Below, one piece after another: positions 8,509-18,095 of a DNA stretch of 64,000 nt (position 1 is the first letter of the stretch; the number at the start of each line of letters is the position of its first letter). The position numbers and the translations under genes were made by a program. A model generated the notes under the pieces. That model had not been told where the DNA came from. It searched no databases and worked only from the letters and a program-made list of their open reading frames with translations. Source of the DNA: Klebsiella grimontii (GTDB lineage: Bacteria; Pseudomonadota; Gammaproteobacteria; Enterobacterales; Enterobacteriaceae); contig NZ_FZTC01000010.1 in the NCBI RefSeq assembly GCF_900200035.1, positions 1-64,000 on the forward strand, read 5' to 3'.

Positions 8509-8643
8509 ATGGCTCATAAATTAAAACTTCCGGTACTACTATTATTACTAAGCTGCGCTCTTCTGGCCGGATGCAATACGGCTCGCGGCGTCGGTGAAGA
8601 TATCCAAAGTCTGGGCCATGTCATTTCTCATGCTGCCAGTTAA
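8509..8643 (+). CDS. ecnA: Entericidin A (lipoprotein antidote)
   Basis: Small 44-residue lipoprotein: hydrophobic signal with lipobox L-A-G-C at residues 19-22, then NTARGVGEDIQ and an amphipathic tail ending SHAAS. This matches the E. coli EcnA pattern (CNTARGFGEDI...SRAAS). In E. coli EcnA is the antidote to the EcnB lysis lipoprotein. Start ATG 8509 is preceded by AGGGAAG. Paired with ecnB 163 bp downstream on the same strand. Confidence 0.9.
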   Translation: MAHKLKLPVLLLLLSCALLAGCNTARGVGEDIQSLGHVISHAAS

Positions 8644-8658
8644 CCTGATTTCATCAGG
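8644..8658 (+). terminator. Small hairpin between ecnA and ecnB
   Basis: CCTGAT (8644-8649) / ATCAGG (8653-8658) directly follows the ecnA stop. It is a possible attenuator or terminator separating antidote from toxin. Weak: a 6-bp stem and no T-run. Confidence 0.35.
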
Positions 8659-8806
8659 AAATCCTCATTCACAATTAGTTTCTCCGTTTGGCTCAATCCT
8701 TTTAACCTCTTTTTCTCTTAAAAATCGCCGCGTTTCCCTCATCCTGGACCAGTTTGTCTATGCTTATAGAGCACGATAACTAAAACTGGTTAATAAGGAT
8801 GACATT

Positions 8807-8953
8807 ATGGTAAAAAAAGCGATTGCAGCGTTCTTTACGGTTTTGGCACTTTCCTCTGTACTGACTGCCTGTAACACCACGCGCGGTGTTGGTCAGGATA
8901 TTTCAGAAGGCGGCAGCGCGATTTCGGGCGCCGCGACCAAAGCTCAGCAATAG
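8807..8953 (+). CDS. ecnB: Entericidin B (bacteriolytic lipoprotein)
   Basis: 48-residue lipoprotein with lipobox L-T-A-C (residues 19-22). After lipidation the mature peptide begins [15 protein letters not shown] and is an amphipathic Gly/Ala/Ser-rich helix, as in E. coli EcnB. The E. coli protein is made in stationary phase under sigma S and promotes lysis. ATG 8807 follows AAGGAT. A strong terminator follows at 8961. Confidence 0.92.
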   Translation: MVKKAIAAFFTVLALSSVLTACNTTRGVGQDISEGGSAISGAATKAQQ

Positions 8954-8960
8954 ACCATAG

Positions 8961-8990
8961 CGGTACGGCCGCTGGTCGTACCGTTCTTCC
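8961..8990 (+). terminator. ecnB terminator
   Basis: A 10-bp stem CGGTACGGCC (8961-8970) / GGTCGTACCG (8974-8983) with a 3-nt loop and one G-U pair, followed by TTCTTCCT. It ends the entericidin unit before the sugE promoter. Confidence 0.7.
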
Positions 8991-9035
8991 TCACCTTAGT
9001 CACGTCGTGTATAATTCCTGTGAAATATCATCTAC

Positions 9036-9089
9036 CTTACGGGACGACCTGTAAGCGTTTCACATCTGGGGACGGCCCCATCAAAGGAG
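9036..9089 (+). promoter_or_regulatory. Guanidine-II (mini-ykkC) riboswitch of sugE
   Basis: Two adjacent hairpins with the diagnostic ACGR tetraloops. P1 is CTTACGGG-ACGA-CCTGTAAG (9036-9055, 8 bp with one G-U). P2 is GGGG-ACGG-CCCC (9068-9079, extended by a T-A pair). The Shine-Dalgarno AAAGGAG begins 5 nt after P2, 4 nt before the ATG of sugE. This is the known class architecture: guanidinium binding bridges the two loops and frees the ribosome binding site. All the conserved loop bases are present. Confidence 0.95.
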
Positions 9090-9093
9090 CCAT

Positions 9094-9411
9094 ATGTCCT
9101 GGTTAGTTCTGTTTATCGCTGGTCTGCTGGAAGTCGTCTGGGCAGTCGGTCTGAAATATACCCACGGTTTTAGCCGCCTGGTGCCAAGCGTAATAACGAT
9201 TGCCGCCATGGTCATCAGCATGGCGCTGTTGTCATGGGCGATGAAAACGTTGCCCGTAGGGACGGCTTACGCCGTTTGGACCGGAATAGGCGCGGTCGGC
9301 GCAGCCGTGACGGGTATTATCCTGCTGGGCGAATCCGCCAGCCCGATGCGCATTGCCAGCCTGGCGTGCATTGTGATTGGCATCATTGGCCTGAAAATGA
9401 GCGCGCATTAA
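9094..9411 (+). CDS. gdx: Guanidinium exporter Gdx (SugE), SMR family
   Basis: Small multidrug resistance family protein of 105 aa with four hydrophobic helices. The proton/guanidinium-coupling glutamate is present in helix 1 ([10 protein letters not shown]13). Family members of the Gdx branch export guanidinium, which fits the guanidine-II riboswitch directly upstream. It is convergent with blc, and the stop codons overlap by 4 bp. Confidence 0.96.
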   Translation: MSWLVLFIAGLLEVVWAVGLKYTHGFSRLVPSVITIAAMVISMALLSWAMKTLPVGTAYAVWTGIGAVGAAVTGIILLGESASPMRIASLACIVIGIIGLKMSAH

Positions 9412-9938
9412 TACTGCTGATTGACCCATAGCAGTTTGCTCACGTCGAATCCTTGCCGGGTAGCGATATCCAGCATCTGCTGCTTCACTTCCGGCGGGAT
9501 TTTCGGCGTGCGCGCCAGTAGCCAGAGATAGTCGCGATCGGGTCCACAAACCAGCGCGTAGCGATAATCCTTATCCAGCGCTATCACGCTATAGCCGCCA
9601 TAGAAGGGGCCGAAAAATGAGACCTTCAGCGCGGCGCGAGTGGGTTCCCCGGTAAAATAAGCTACGCCATCGGTTTTTTGCCACATACCCCGATCGGGGT
9701 TGTAGCCTTTATTTACCACGTTCAGCCCGCCATCATCGCGCAGGCTATACGTTGCGGTGACTTTTTCCAGGCCGCTTTCAAAACGGTGATCGAAGCGGGC
9801 AATCTCATACCAGGTACCAAGATAGCGTTGAGCGTCGAAGGGGCTAACCACGGTTACGCCAGGAGGCGGTGCCGGCGTAGTACAGGCTACAAGCAGAAAT
9901 GAAGCGGCAACAACCGCAATAACGGGTAGCAGACGCAT
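9408..9938 (-). CDS. blc: Outer-membrane lipocalin Blc
   Basis: 176-aa lipoprotein: lipobox L-V-A-C (about residues 16-19), then the lipocalin G-x-W signature ([15 protein letters not shown]) and an eight-strand barrel of normal length. E. coli Blc binds fatty acids and lysophospholipids and is anchored in the outer membrane. In E. coli ampC separates blc from frdD; here the 140-bp gap to the frdD stop contains no such gene. Confidence 0.96.
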   Translation of the reverse strand: MRLLPVIAVVAASFLLVACTTPAPPPGVTVVSPFDAQRYLGTWYEIARFDHRFESGLEKVTATYSLRDDGGLNVVNKGYNPDRGMWQKTDGVAYFTGEPTRAALKVSFFGPFYGGYSVIALDKDYRYALVCGPDRDYLWLLARTPKIPPEVKQQMLDIATRQGFDVSKLLWVNQQY

Positions 9939-10013
9939 AATTTTTTCCTTGCCAGTTTTAAGCTAAGTGTAGAGTCAGGCAGGAAAAATGCGGCAGAATT
10001 TTCTTGAGAAGCG

Positions 10014-10040
10014 AGCCCGGTAACAGAATGCTACCGGGCT
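10014..10040 (-). terminator. frd operon terminator
   Basis: Inverted repeat AGCCCGGTA (10014-10022) / TACCGGGCT (10032-10040), 9 bp, about 40 bp past the frdD stop. In E. coli the equivalent hairpin doubles as the ampC attenuator; no ampC follows here. Confidence 0.7.
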
Positions 10041-10078
10041 TATTGCAGCTGAGGTAAAAGCCGCGTACGGCTATCCGT

Positions 10079-10438
10079 TTAGATGAACAATATGCCGACG
10101 AGGGTGACGACGGTCAGAATCGCCGCGAGTCCATAGAAGACCCACTTACCGTTGGGTACGTGAATTTTCAAATCGTGCATCGCATGGTGAATACGGTGAA
10201 GCCCGCACCATAGCGGCAGAACAATCATCAGGAAAATGAATGCACGGCCAATAAAACTATGGGCAAAAGCCAGTACGCGTTCATAGCTGAATGCGTCAGC
10301 AGGCGCGAGGCCCAGCGGCAGCATAATACCTACCAGCAGCACAATGACGGGGGCGATAATCGCTCCCCACATGCCGCCAGCGCCAAACAGCCCCCAGAAT
10401 ACCGGCTCATCCGAACGTTTTGGATTGGGATTAATCAT
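10079..10438 (-). CDS. frdD: Fumarate reductase membrane anchor subunit D
   Basis: 119 aa with three hydrophobic segments, starting [16 protein letters not shown]. Together with FrdC it anchors the FrdAB catalytic dimer in the inner membrane and binds menaquinol. The ATG at 10438 follows AAGGAGG; length equals E. coli FrdD. An in-frame extension to 10468 is not needed. It lies 10 bp after frdC. Confidence 0.97.
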   Translation of the reverse strand: MINPNPKRSDEPVFWGLFGAGGMWGAIIAPVIVLLVGIMLPLGLAPADAFSYERVLAFAHSFIGRAFIFLMIVLPLWCGLHRIHHAMHDLKIHVPNGKWVFYGLAAILTVVTLVGILFI

Positions 10439-10448
10439 TCCAGCCTCC

Positions 10449-10844
10449 TTACCAGAACAGCGCGACAAACAGGATCACCACGGTGACGACCGCAGTGACG
10501 ACCCAAAGCCCTTTAATAATTGGCTCTGGCCCCATTTTCTCGCCTTTAAGGATAATATTGGCGGCTTTCGGCGCCAGCTCAAACCAGGTTTTGGTATGCA
10601 GCAGTGCGGCTGCAAGCGTGATCAGGTTCAGGATCACGACAATCGGGTTTTGCAGGAAACCGATATAGCCCGCCCAGCTCTCCGCGCCATGCTTCAGTGC
10701 GAACAGCCCGTAAATCAGCACGATGCTGAACCAGACCGTGGGTACCGCCGTTCCTTCACGCAGCATATAGAAGCGATAAAACGGCAGCTTTTTCCACCAG
10801 GTGGACGGCATCGGCCGCACGTAGGGTTTGCGTTTAGTCGTCAT
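10449..10844 (-). CDS. frdC: Fumarate reductase membrane anchor subunit C
   Basis: 131 aa, three membrane helices, beginning [17 protein letters not shown]. It carries the quinol-binding region with FrdD (conserved E in [10 protein letters not shown]). Same length as the E. coli protein. Spaced 10 bp from frdB. Confidence 0.97.
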   Translation of the reverse strand: MTTKRKPYVRPMPSTWWKKLPFYRFYMLREGTAVPTVWFSIVLIYGLFALKHGAESWAGYIGFLQNPIVVILNLITLAAALLHTKTWFELAPKAANIILKGEKMGPEPIIKGLWVVTAVVTVVILFVALFW

Positions 10845-10854
10845 ACAGCACTCC

Positions 10855-11589
10855 TTAGCGTGGTTTCAGGGTGGCGATAAGAAAGTCTTTCGAGCTTTCT
10901 ACCTTGCCCTGCTGGATCGCGGCCGCCGGGTCGACGTGTTTCGGGCAGACTTCGGAGCAGTAGCCTACGAAAGTACATGTCCAGACGCCATTCTGGCCGT
11001 TAAGCTGCGCCATACGTTCCTTTTTACCGTGGTCGCGGCTGTCTTCGTTGTAGCGATGGGCGAGGGTGATCGCTGCCGGGCCGATAAACTCCGGATTAAG
11101 ACCAAACTGCGGACAGGCCGCGTAGCACAGGCCGCAGTTGATGCAACCGGAGAACTGGTGGTACTTGGCCATTTGCGCCGGCGTCTGCGTGTTTGGGCCC
11201 TGATCGGGCGTGCGCGGGTTGCCAATAATGTACGGCTTAATGGCTTCCAGGCTTTCGATAAAGTGGGTCATATCGACCACCAGATCGCGCTCGATTGGGA
11301 AGTTGGCCAGCGCCTCGACTTTAATACCTTTGGTGTATTCGCGCAGGAAGGTTTTACAGGCCAGCTTTGGCACCTTGTTCACCATCATGCCGCAGGAACC
11401 GCAAATCGCCATGCGGCAGGACCAGCGGTAGCTGAGGTCTGGCGCGAGGTTGTCCTTGATGTAGCCCAGAGCATCAAGCAGTGAGGTTTGCTCATCGTAG
11501 GGAACTTCATAGAAAGCGCTGTGCGGTGCGATGTCCACTTCCGGGTTGTAGCGCACCACTTCGACTTTCATATTTTTCATCTCAGCCAT
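10855..11589 (-). CDS. frdB: Fumarate reductase iron-sulfur subunit
   Basis: 244 aa, carrying electrons from quinol to the FAD of FrdA. An N-terminal plant-type [2Fe-2S] domain ([11 protein letters not shown] followed by a fourth Cys in KLAC) and a C-terminal ferredoxin-like domain ([12 protein letters not shown], plus CSEVCP) supply the [4Fe-4S] and [3Fe-4S] ligands. The ATG at 11589 lies inside the end of frdA (8-bp overlap), implying translational coupling. Length is the same as in E. coli. Confidence 0.98.
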   Translation of the reverse strand: MAEMKNMKVEVVRYNPEVDIAPHSAFYEVPYDEQTSLLDALGYIKDNLAPDLSYRWSCRMAICGSCGMMVNKVPKLACKTFLREYTKGIKVEALANFPIERDLVVDMTHFIESLEAIKPYIIGNPRTPDQGPNTQTPAQMAKYHQFSGCINCGLCYAACPQFGLNPEFIGPAAITLAHRYNEDSRDHGKKERMAQLNGQNGVWTCTFVGYCSEVCPKHVDPAAAIQQGKVESSKDFLIATLKPR

Positions 11590-13372
11590 TCGTCGTCTCC
11601 TTCTTCTCGGCTGCTTCCGCTTCCGCACCGTACACGCGTTTTGCCGGCGGCAGAGTGGTGATTTTCACCTCACTGTACTCCAGACTGGTATTACCGTCGG
11701 CATCGCGGAAGGCGAGGGTATGCTTGAGGAAGTTGACGTCGTCACGCTCGGTGCAGCCTTCGTCCAGACGCTGATGCGCGCCGCGGGACTCTTTACGCGC
11801 GAGGGCGGAATGCGCCATACATTCGGCGACGTTCAGGCCATGGCCCAGTTCGATGGTGTACAGCAGGTCGGTATTGAACACGCTGGAGGTGTCGGTGATA
11901 CGCACGCGCTTGAAGCGCTCCTGCAGCTCGGCCAGCTTATCAACCGTTTTCTGCATAAGCTCCGGCGTACGGTAGATACCGCAGCCTTCTTCCATTGACA
12001 GGCCCATTTCGTCACGAATCTTGGCCCAGTTCTCGTTACCTTCCTGATTAACCAGATCTTTCAGGCGGTTCTCGATATCGACGACCTGCGCGTCCAGCGC
12101 GGCGCTATTGGCTTCGCCCGCTTCGGTTGCGCGCTGCATGGCCTGTTCTCCGGCCAGACGGCCAAACACCACCAGCTCCGCCAGGGAGTTGGAGCCAAGG
12201 CGGTTGGCGCCGTGCAGGCCGACCGAAGAACATTCGCCCACGGCAAATAGCCCTTTGATGCGGGTTTCACACTGCTGGTCGGTTTCGATGCCGCCCATGG
12301 TGTAGTGCGCGGTCGGACGTACCGGAATGGGATCTTTCACCGGATCGACGCCAACGTAGGCCTTCGAGAGTTCGCAGATAAACGGCAGACGTTCAAGCAG
12401 CTTTTTCTCGCCCAAATGGCGCAGATCGAGATAGACCACATCGCCTCGCGGCGTGGGGATCGTGTTGCCCTTACGCCATTCGTGCCAGAAAGCCTGGGAG
12501 ACTTTATCGCGCGGGCCCAGCTCCATATATTTATTTTTCGGTTCGCCCAGCGGAGTTTCCGGACCCATGCCGTAATCCTGCAGATAGCGGTAGCCGTTCT
12601 TGTTGACCAGAATACCGCCTTCGCCGCGGCAGCCTTCCGTCATCAGAATTCCGGAACCCGGGAGACCGGTGGGGTGATATTGCACGAACTCCATATCGCG
12701 CAGCGGTACGCCGTGGCTGAGCGCCATACCCATACCGTCGCCGGTGACGATACCGCCGTTAGTATTGTAGCGATACACGCGTCCTGCGCCGCCGGTCGCC
12801 AGAATGACCGCGTTGGCGCGGATTTGCACCAGCGTACCTTCCATCATATTCATCGCGACCAGACCGCGAGCCTGGCCATCATCCACCAAAATATCCAGAA
12901 CAAAATGCTCATCGAAGCGCTGGATTTGCGGGAATTGAAGCGAAGTCTGGAACAGGGTGTGCAGCATATGAAAGCCGGTTTTATCGGCAGCGAACCAGGT
13001 TCGCTCGATCTTCATGCCGCCGAATCGCCGGACGTTGACGCTGCCGTCCGGGCGGCGACTCCACGGGCATCCCCACTGTTCGAGCTGGGTCATTTCCGTC
13101 GGGCAGTGATGAACGAAGTAGTCAACGACGTCCTGCTCACACAGCCAGTCGCCGCCTGCAACGGTGTCGTGGAAATGGTACTCAAAGCTATCATGATCCT
13201 GCGCGACGGCAGCGGAACCCCCTTCAGCAGCAACGGTATGGCTGCGCATAGGATAGACTTTTGAAATTAGAGCGATTTTAGCATTTGGATTAGCTTGCGC
13301 GGCGGCTATTGCGGCGCGAAGACCTGCTCCGCCTGCGCCTATTACGGCAAGATCGGCTTGAAAAGTTTGCAC
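11582..13372 (-). CDS. frdA: Fumarate reductase flavoprotein subunit
   Basis: 596-aa catalytic subunit with covalently bound FAD: dinucleotide-binding [13 protein letters not shown] at the start, the flavinylation histidine in [16 protein letters not shown], and active-site motifs [15 protein letters not shown] and [12 protein letters not shown]-like ([13 protein letters not shown]). It reduces fumarate to succinate in anaerobic respiration. I chose the GTG at 13372, which follows GGAGGAATGTC and gives the E. coli N-terminus ([14 protein letters not shown]). First gene of frdABCD. Confidence 0.98.
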   Translation of the reverse strand: MQTFQADLAVIGAGGAGLRAAIAAAQANPNAKIALISKVYPMRSHTVAAEGGSAAVAQDHDSFEYHFHDTVAGGDWLCEQDVVDYFVHHCPTEMTQLEQWGCPWSRRPDGSVNVRRFGGMKIERTWFAADKTGFHMLHTLFQTSLQFPQIQRFDEHFVLDILVDDGQARGLVAMNMMEGTLVQIRANAVILATGGAGRVYRYNTNGGIVTGDGMGMALSHGVPLRDMEFVQYHPTGLPGSGILMTEGCRGEGGILVNKNGYRYLQDYGMGPETPLGEPKNKYMELGPRDKVSQAFWHEWRKGNTIPTPRGDVVYLDLRHLGEKKLLERLPFICELSKAYVGVDPVKDPIPVRPTAHYTMGGIETDQQCETRIKGLFAVGECSSVGLHGANRLGSNSLAELVVFGRLAGEQAMQRATEAGEANSAALDAQVVDIENRLKDLVNQEGNENWAKIRDEMGLSMEEGCGIYRTPELMQKTVDKLAELQERFKRVRITDTSSVFNTDLLYTIELGHGLNVAECMAHSALARKESRGAHQRLDEGCTERDDVNFLKHTLAFRDADGNTSLEYSEVKITTLPPAKRVYGAEAEAAEKKETTNG

Positions 13373-13445
13373 GACATTCCTCCAGTTTTTGTTTATTTCG
13401 CCGCCGGGCTGGCGAAAACGTATCACTGCTCCTTTATAGGTAAGG

Positions 13446-13487
13446 AGTATAGCCGTAGGGTCATAAGGGAAAATTGACGTGTTCGAT
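13446..13487 (-). promoter_or_regulatory. frdA promoter with FNR site
   Basis: On the minus strand the sequence ATCGA-ACAC-GTCAA (13487-13474) resembles the FNR consensus TTGAT-N4-ATCAA and closely matches my recollection of the E. coli frd FNR site. A TATACT -10 box lies at 13451-13446, which places the FNR site centre about 41-42 bp upstream of the inferred start. That is the class II activator position expected for anaerobic induction. Confidence 0.8.
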
Positions 13488-13647
13488 TTTTTTATCGTTC
13501 TGTGCGGTTGTTTATCTGCTTGCTTTATGCTTTTGGGTTATCAATAAATTAAGTGTATGTAACGCGTTTACGCATTCGCACAAAATTTGTTTCATCTGCC
13601 AGTTACGAGTAGACTTCGTGCCCTTGTTTCAAATCGGAGAAAGTACC

Positions 13648-14625
13648 ATGAGCGAAACGGCAACCTGGCAGCCGAGCGCATCCATTCCAAATCTGTTAAA
13701 ACGTGCAGCGGTGATGGCGGAAATTCGCCGTTTCTTTACCGACCGCGGCGTGCTGGAGGTGGAGACGCCCTGCATGAGTCAGGCGACGGTGACGGATATT
13801 CATATGGTCCCGTTTGAGACGCGTTTCGTTGGTCCTGGCCACTCTCAGGGGCTGAACCTGTACCTGATGACCAGCCCGGAATATCACATGAAGCGCCTGC
13901 TGGCGGCCGGCTGCGGCCCGGTGTTTCAGCTATGCCGTAGCTTCCGTAATGAAGAGATGGGGCGTCACCATAATCCGGAATTCACCATGCTGGAGTGGTA
14001 TCGTCCGTGCTATGACATGTACCGGCTAATCAACGAAGTAGACGATCTGCTACAGCAGGTACTCGACTGCCAGCCGGCCGAAAGCCTCTCTTATCAGCAA
14101 GCCTTCCTGCGTCATCTGGAAATCGACCCGCTGTCGGCAGATAAAACGCAGCTGCGCGAAGTGGCGGCGAAGCTCGATTTGAGCAATATTGCCGATACGG
14201 AAGAGGATCGGGACACGCTGCTTCAGCTACTTTTTGTCATGGGCGTCGAGCCGCATATTGGTAAAGATCGTCCGACGTTTATCTATCATTTCCCGGCCAG
14301 CCAGGCGTCACTGGCGCAAATCAGCACTGAAGATCATCGCGTAGCGGAACGTTTCGAGGTCTATTACAAAGGCATTGAGCTGGCTAATGGTTTTCATGAG
14401 CTCACCGACGCCCGCGAACAGCGGCAGCGTTTTGAGCAGGATAACCGCAAGCGTGCGGCTCGCGGCCTGCCGCAGCAGCCCATCGATCATCATCTGCTGG
14501 CTGCCCTGGAAGCCGGGCTGCCGGATTGTTCCGGCGTAGCGCTGGGCGTTGACCGGGTGGTGATGCTGGCGCTGGGCGCAGAAAGCATCGGCGACGTTAT
14601 CTCGTTTACCGTCGACCGCGCCTGA
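13648..14625 (+). CDS. epmA: EF-P--(R)-beta-lysine ligase EpmA
   Basis: 325-aa paralogue of class II lysyl-tRNA synthetase lacking the anticodon-binding domain; it transfers (R)-beta-lysine to Lys34 of EF-P. Class II motif 2 ([20 protein letters not shown]) and motif 3 ([15 protein letters not shown]) are present. The ATG at 13648 follows GGAGAAAGTACC and gives the E. coli start [12 protein letters not shown]. Divergent from frdA across a 275-bp intergenic region. Confidence 0.97.
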   Translation: MSETATWQPSASIPNLLKRAAVMAEIRRFFTDRGVLEVETPCMSQATVTDIHMVPFETRFVGPGHSQGLNLYLMTSPEYHMKRLLAAGCGPVFQLCRSFRNEEMGRHHNPEFTMLEWYRPCYDMYRLINEVDDLLQQVLDCQPAESLSYQQAFLRHLEIDPLSADKTQLREVAAKLDLSNIADTEEDRDTLLQLLFVMGVEPHIGKDRPTFIYHFPASQASLAQISTEDHRVAERFEVYYKGIELANGFHELTDAREQRQRFEQDNRKRAARGLPQQPIDHHLLAALEAGLPDCSGVALGVDRVVMLALGAESIGDVISFTVDRA

Positions 14626-14714
14626 TCTTCCTTTCCACTTTCCTGCAGGACATTGACGGGGATGATCGCCGATGTACGGCGGTATGGTTGATTGTCCGGT
14701 AGTGCGATCGTTCT

Positions 14715-14740
14715 GGCCTTGCCTGCTTTCAGGCAAGGCC
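14715..14740. terminator. Bidirectional terminator between epmA and mscM
   Basis: A perfect 11-bp stem GGCCTTGCCTG (14715-14725) / CAGGCAAGGCC (14730-14740) with a CTTT loop, between the two convergent genes. Confidence 0.8.
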
Positions 14741-14744
14741 GTTC

Positions 14745-17700
14745 TTACAGGCTGCCGGGCGTGCGGCTGGTTTTCCCTGCCGAGGTTAGCGCTCTGCTGC
14801 TTTTTCTGCCATCAATGCTCTCCAGGCGCATCTGGAACGGCGGGAACGGCATATCGATACCGTGCTCGCGGAACCCGGCCAGAATCAGCTGATGCATCTC
14901 GTGGCGCAGCGGCATACGGTGACCCATTTCGGCGGCGTAGATACGCAGCTCGAAAATCTGGATCCCCTGCTGTAGATCAACGAGGAACACTTCCGGCGCC
15001 GGGGTATCGATAACCAACGAACAGCGGTGCGCGGCATTTAACAGGATCTGCGCCACCTCTTCGGTATTGGCATCCACCGGCGCAGGCACCGTTAACACTA
15101 CGCGGGTCACGGAATCCGACAACGACCAGTTGATGAACTGTTCGGTGATGAACGCCTTGTTCGGCACGATAATCTCTTTACGGTCCCAGTCGCTGATAGT
15201 CGTGGCGCGAGTATTAATACGCGTCACGCTGCCGGTGAGATCGCGAATAGTGACCGTATCGCCAATCCGTATCGGTTTCTCAAACAGGATAATCAGGCCG
15301 GAGATAAAGTTGGCGAAGATCTCCTGCAAGCCAAAACCGAGACCGACGCCGAGGGCGGCAATGAGCCACTGTAGCTTGGACCACTCAATGCCAATCATCG
15401 AGAAGCCGACCAGACCGCCGATCAGCATCAGCAGATACTTCGTGATGGTGGTGATGGCGTAGCCGGTGCCCGGCGTCAGTTCCAGATGCTGGAGGATCGC
15501 CAGTTCCAGCAGCGCGGGCAGATTGCGCACCAGCTGGGTGGTAATAATCAACACCAGGATGGCAATCAGCACCGCGCCGAGGGTAATCGGCTCCAGGCTC
15601 TCAACGCCCTGTACCGTAGAGGTGACGTCCCACAGCGAGATATTCTCCAGGAAGCCAAACGCGGAATGGATTTCTGACCACAGCACGATAACCGACACCA
15701 GCGCGATCAGCATCAGCAGGGAGCGCACCAGACGCAACGACTGGGTACTGATGGCATCCAGATCGACCTCGCTGACCTCGGCTTCCATTGAACCTTCCGG
15801 GCTGCTGGTATGCTGAGCCTCTTCTTCGCCACGTGCGCGCTGGGCGAGGATCTCCGCCCGTCGGTGCTTGGCGCGATCGAACGCCAGGCGGCGCCGCTGG
15901 ATCAACATCCAGCGGCGGATGATGTGATAGACCACCAGCAGCAGGAACCAGATGGCGACCGAGGTTTCGAGCCTGGCGAGCAGCGCCTGCGCCGTGGCGA
16001 GATAGCCGATCGCCGCCGCCAGCATCGCCACCAGCGGCGCGCCGAGCAGCATATTCCACAGCAGCCGGTTCAGCATATTGTCGCCGCTGCCTTCTTTATC
16101 CAGATACAGCGGGATTCCGGCGCGTTTCAGGCTCAGGGTCACCATCGCCAGCGCGCCGCAAATCAGCATAAAGCAGAGGCGGCCCAGCGAGGCGGAAAAC
16201 TCGCGATCGTTGAGGTTATCGAAGGTAATCAGCGCCATAATCAGCGGCACGATCAGCCCGATGCTCATCAGGTAGTAGCGCATCGCTTTGCTGACGCGGC
16301 TACGCGGCCAGCCGAAGTGGGCGACGAACAGGCCGTTCGGGCGGGCGAACGTGGCGCAAATCATCACCACCCACAGCAGCGGCACCGTGGCGGTGACGCT
16401 ATCGCCAATGGCGACCGCCAGCGGGAAAGGCCAGGCGGCCTGCAGACCATAGCCCAGCGTCATCCACAGTACCGGCAGCGGCGAGGCCACCAGTATTGAC
16501 CAGAACACCGTGCGCAGCGTGAGCCAGAAGTGATCCTGCGTAACCTTGCCGACGCGCGCGCTGGAGCGCTCAAGGAAGCTGGTGAAATGGCGGCGCGAGC
16601 TGATGCTGAACCCCACCAGAATGAGCGCGACGAAGAGCGGCAGCAGGGTCTCTTTGCTGGTGAGCATCATCATGCTGGCTTTGCCGAGCTGGCTCATGGT
16701 ATCGAGCGAGATCAGACGGCGTAGGTCCTGAACGATCTCCAGCGGCCATGAGAAGCCGATTGGGCTGACGTCGGAGGTCCAGAACAGATAGCGGTGGGTC
16801 GCTTCGTTGATCTCTTTAAGCGCATCCTCAAGCTGACCGTTAGCGACTTTTAGCTTGGTCAGTTCGAGCATAAGCGTATCGCCACCGCGCAGCAGGGAGT
16901 TGAGCAGCTCAGTCTGCGTACGCATCTGAGCCTGCAGAATACGGTTCTGCTCGCTGGTGAGCGGTTCCCCATCCGCCTGACGAATTTGTCTTAGCTGCGG
17001 CTGTTTGCCGAGCTGATCTTCATAGCGTAAACGCTGCACGCGCAGCTGCGCCATTTCGGTATCCAGCTGCTGCGGTCGCGGGATTTCCGGCAGCCGCGCA
17101 ACCTGCGCGCGCAGGGCTTCGCCGAGCAGATTGGAAGAACCCAGCCACTGGGACTGTTCGCGCAGGGTGTTTAAAGCCTGACGCACCTGCAGGGTTTGAT
17201 TGGTCGCCTGGCGCTGCTGCGAGGCGATCAGATCCATCCGCTGCGCCTGCTGGTTGAGCGCCTGCGACAGCTCGCGGTTAACTTTAAACTGCGCCACGAT
17301 ATCCGGCGGCAGGTTTTCGCTGTTTTCCGCCAGCAGTTCGGTGCTTTCCAGCGCTTTCTCCGCCTCGCGCTGTCGTTGATTATTTAGCTGATTACGCAGC
17401 GCCTGTAGCCAGGCGTCGAGCTGTTCGCTCTCTTTCTGCGCCAGCTCGGAGCGCAACCGTGAAAGTTCCTGACGGTTATTGGCGGAGAGCTGGGCCAGAT
17501 CGAGCTCATCGACCAGCGCTTTCAGCCGCGCGGACTCCGCCTGCAGACCAAGATTCTGCGCCTGCGCCAGCGGCGTATTGCTATTTTGCGCGCCAACCCG
17601 GCGCTCAACCTCGTTCAACTGGCGGCGGGCATCGCTCTGCTGCTGCGGCAGTTGGTTAAGCGAGTCGGCGATGTCCCGGGCGCGATCCTGCTCCTGCTGA

Positions 17701-18071
17701 GCTTTACGGCTGGCTTCCAGCAGCTGGCTGCTGACCTGGAGAATCTCCTGGTTCAGCGCATCAGAGGAGAGGGTAGTAGAGACCTGGCGCGGCTCATCGC
17801 TCAGATTATTGAGCTGCGCGCGCAGGGTTTGCGACAGTTTGGGGAAGTTATCGATAACGTCCTGGTACTGACGGACGCGCTCAAGGGAAGCATTACGCTC
17901 CTCAAGGGCGTTGAGGGCAGATTGCAGGACTTCGACGGTCTCAGGCTGGGCGGGCTTCGCCGCCTTCGCCTGTTCCAGTTCCTGAGCTATCTGTTTAGCA
18001 TCCGGGGCTGTCGCTGCGTACGCCCCAAAACTGAGGCACCAGGCCAGCAGGAAAGTGTATATCAGGCGCAC
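14745..18071 (-). CDS. mscM: Miniconductance mechanosensitive channel MscM
   Basis: 1108-aa MscS-superfamily channel of the MscK type. It has a cleaved signal peptide (ends AYA-ATAP), a very Gln/Leu-rich periplasmic coiled-coil region (about residues 25-440), a cluster of membrane helices from about 470, and a C-terminal MscS core: pore helix region LGVGLGFGLQEIFANFISGL, then the cytoplasmic beta domain with GDTVTIRDLTGSV and WDRKEIIVPNKAFI. It releases solutes on hypo-osmotic shock. It lies 24 bp downstream of psd in the same orientation, as in E. coli where the two are co-transcribed. Confidence 0.96.
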   Translation of the reverse strand: MRLIYTFLLAWCLSFGAYAATAPDAKQIAQELEQAKAAKPAQPETVEVLQSALNALEERNASLERVRQYQDVIDNFPKLSQTLRAQLNNLSDEPRQVSTTLSSDALNQEILQVSSQLLEASRKAQQEQDRARDIADSLNQLPQQQSDARRQLNEVERRVGAQNSNTPLAQAQNLGLQAESARLKALVDELDLAQLSANNRQELSRLRSELAQKESEQLDAWLQALRNQLNNQRQREAEKALESTELLAENSENLPPDIVAQFKVNRELSQALNQQAQRMDLIASQQRQATNQTLQVRQALNTLREQSQWLGSSNLLGEALRAQVARLPEIPRPQQLDTEMAQLRVQRLRYEDQLGKQPQLRQIRQADGEPLTSEQNRILQAQMRTQTELLNSLLRGGDTLMLELTKLKVANGQLEDALKEINEATHRYLFWTSDVSPIGFSWPLEIVQDLRRLISLDTMSQLGKASMMMLTSKETLLPLFVALILVGFSISSRRHFTSFLERSSARVGKVTQDHFWLTLRTVFWSILVASPLPVLWMTLGYGLQAAWPFPLAVAIGDSVTATVPLLWVVMICATFARPNGLFVAHFGWPRSRVSKAMRYYLMSIGLIVPLIMALITFDNLNDREFSASLGRLCFMLICGALAMVTLSLKRAGIPLYLDKEGSGDNMLNRLLWNMLLGAPLVAMLAAAIGYLATAQALLARLETSVAIWFLLLVVYHIIRRWMLIQRRRLAFDRAKHRRAEILAQRARGEEEAQHTSSPEGSMEAEVSEVDLDAISTQSLRLVRSLLMLIALVSVIVLWSEIHSAFGFLENISLWDVTSTVQGVESLEPITLGAVLIAILVLIITTQLVRNLPALLELAILQHLELTPGTGYAITTITKYLLMLIGGLVGFSMIGIEWSKLQWLIAALGVGLGFGLQEIFANFISGLIILFEKPIRIGDTVTIRDLTGSVTRINTRATTISDWDRKEIIVPNKAFITEQFINWSLSDSVTRVVLTVPAPVDANTEEVAQILLNAAHRCSLVIDTPAPEVFLVDLQQGIQIFELRIYAAEMGHRMPLRHEMHQLILAGFREHGIDMPFPPFQMRLESIDGRKSSRALTSAGKTSRTPGSL

Positions 18072-18095
18072 GGCGTAACCTTTTTCTTTCAGGAA

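Noticed and set aside
8594-8779. 61-aa open frame between ecnA and ecnB
   Set aside because: Starts inside ecnA in another frame, no ribosome binding site; the entericidin frames explain the region.
12305-13264. 319-aa open frame antisense to frdA
   Set aside because: Mirror frame of a highly conserved G+C-rich gene, no homology or start signal.
15810-16499. 229-aa open frame antisense to mscM, rich in Gln/His/Arg
   Set aside because: Composition is that of the complement of Leu/Ala codons; not a real gene.
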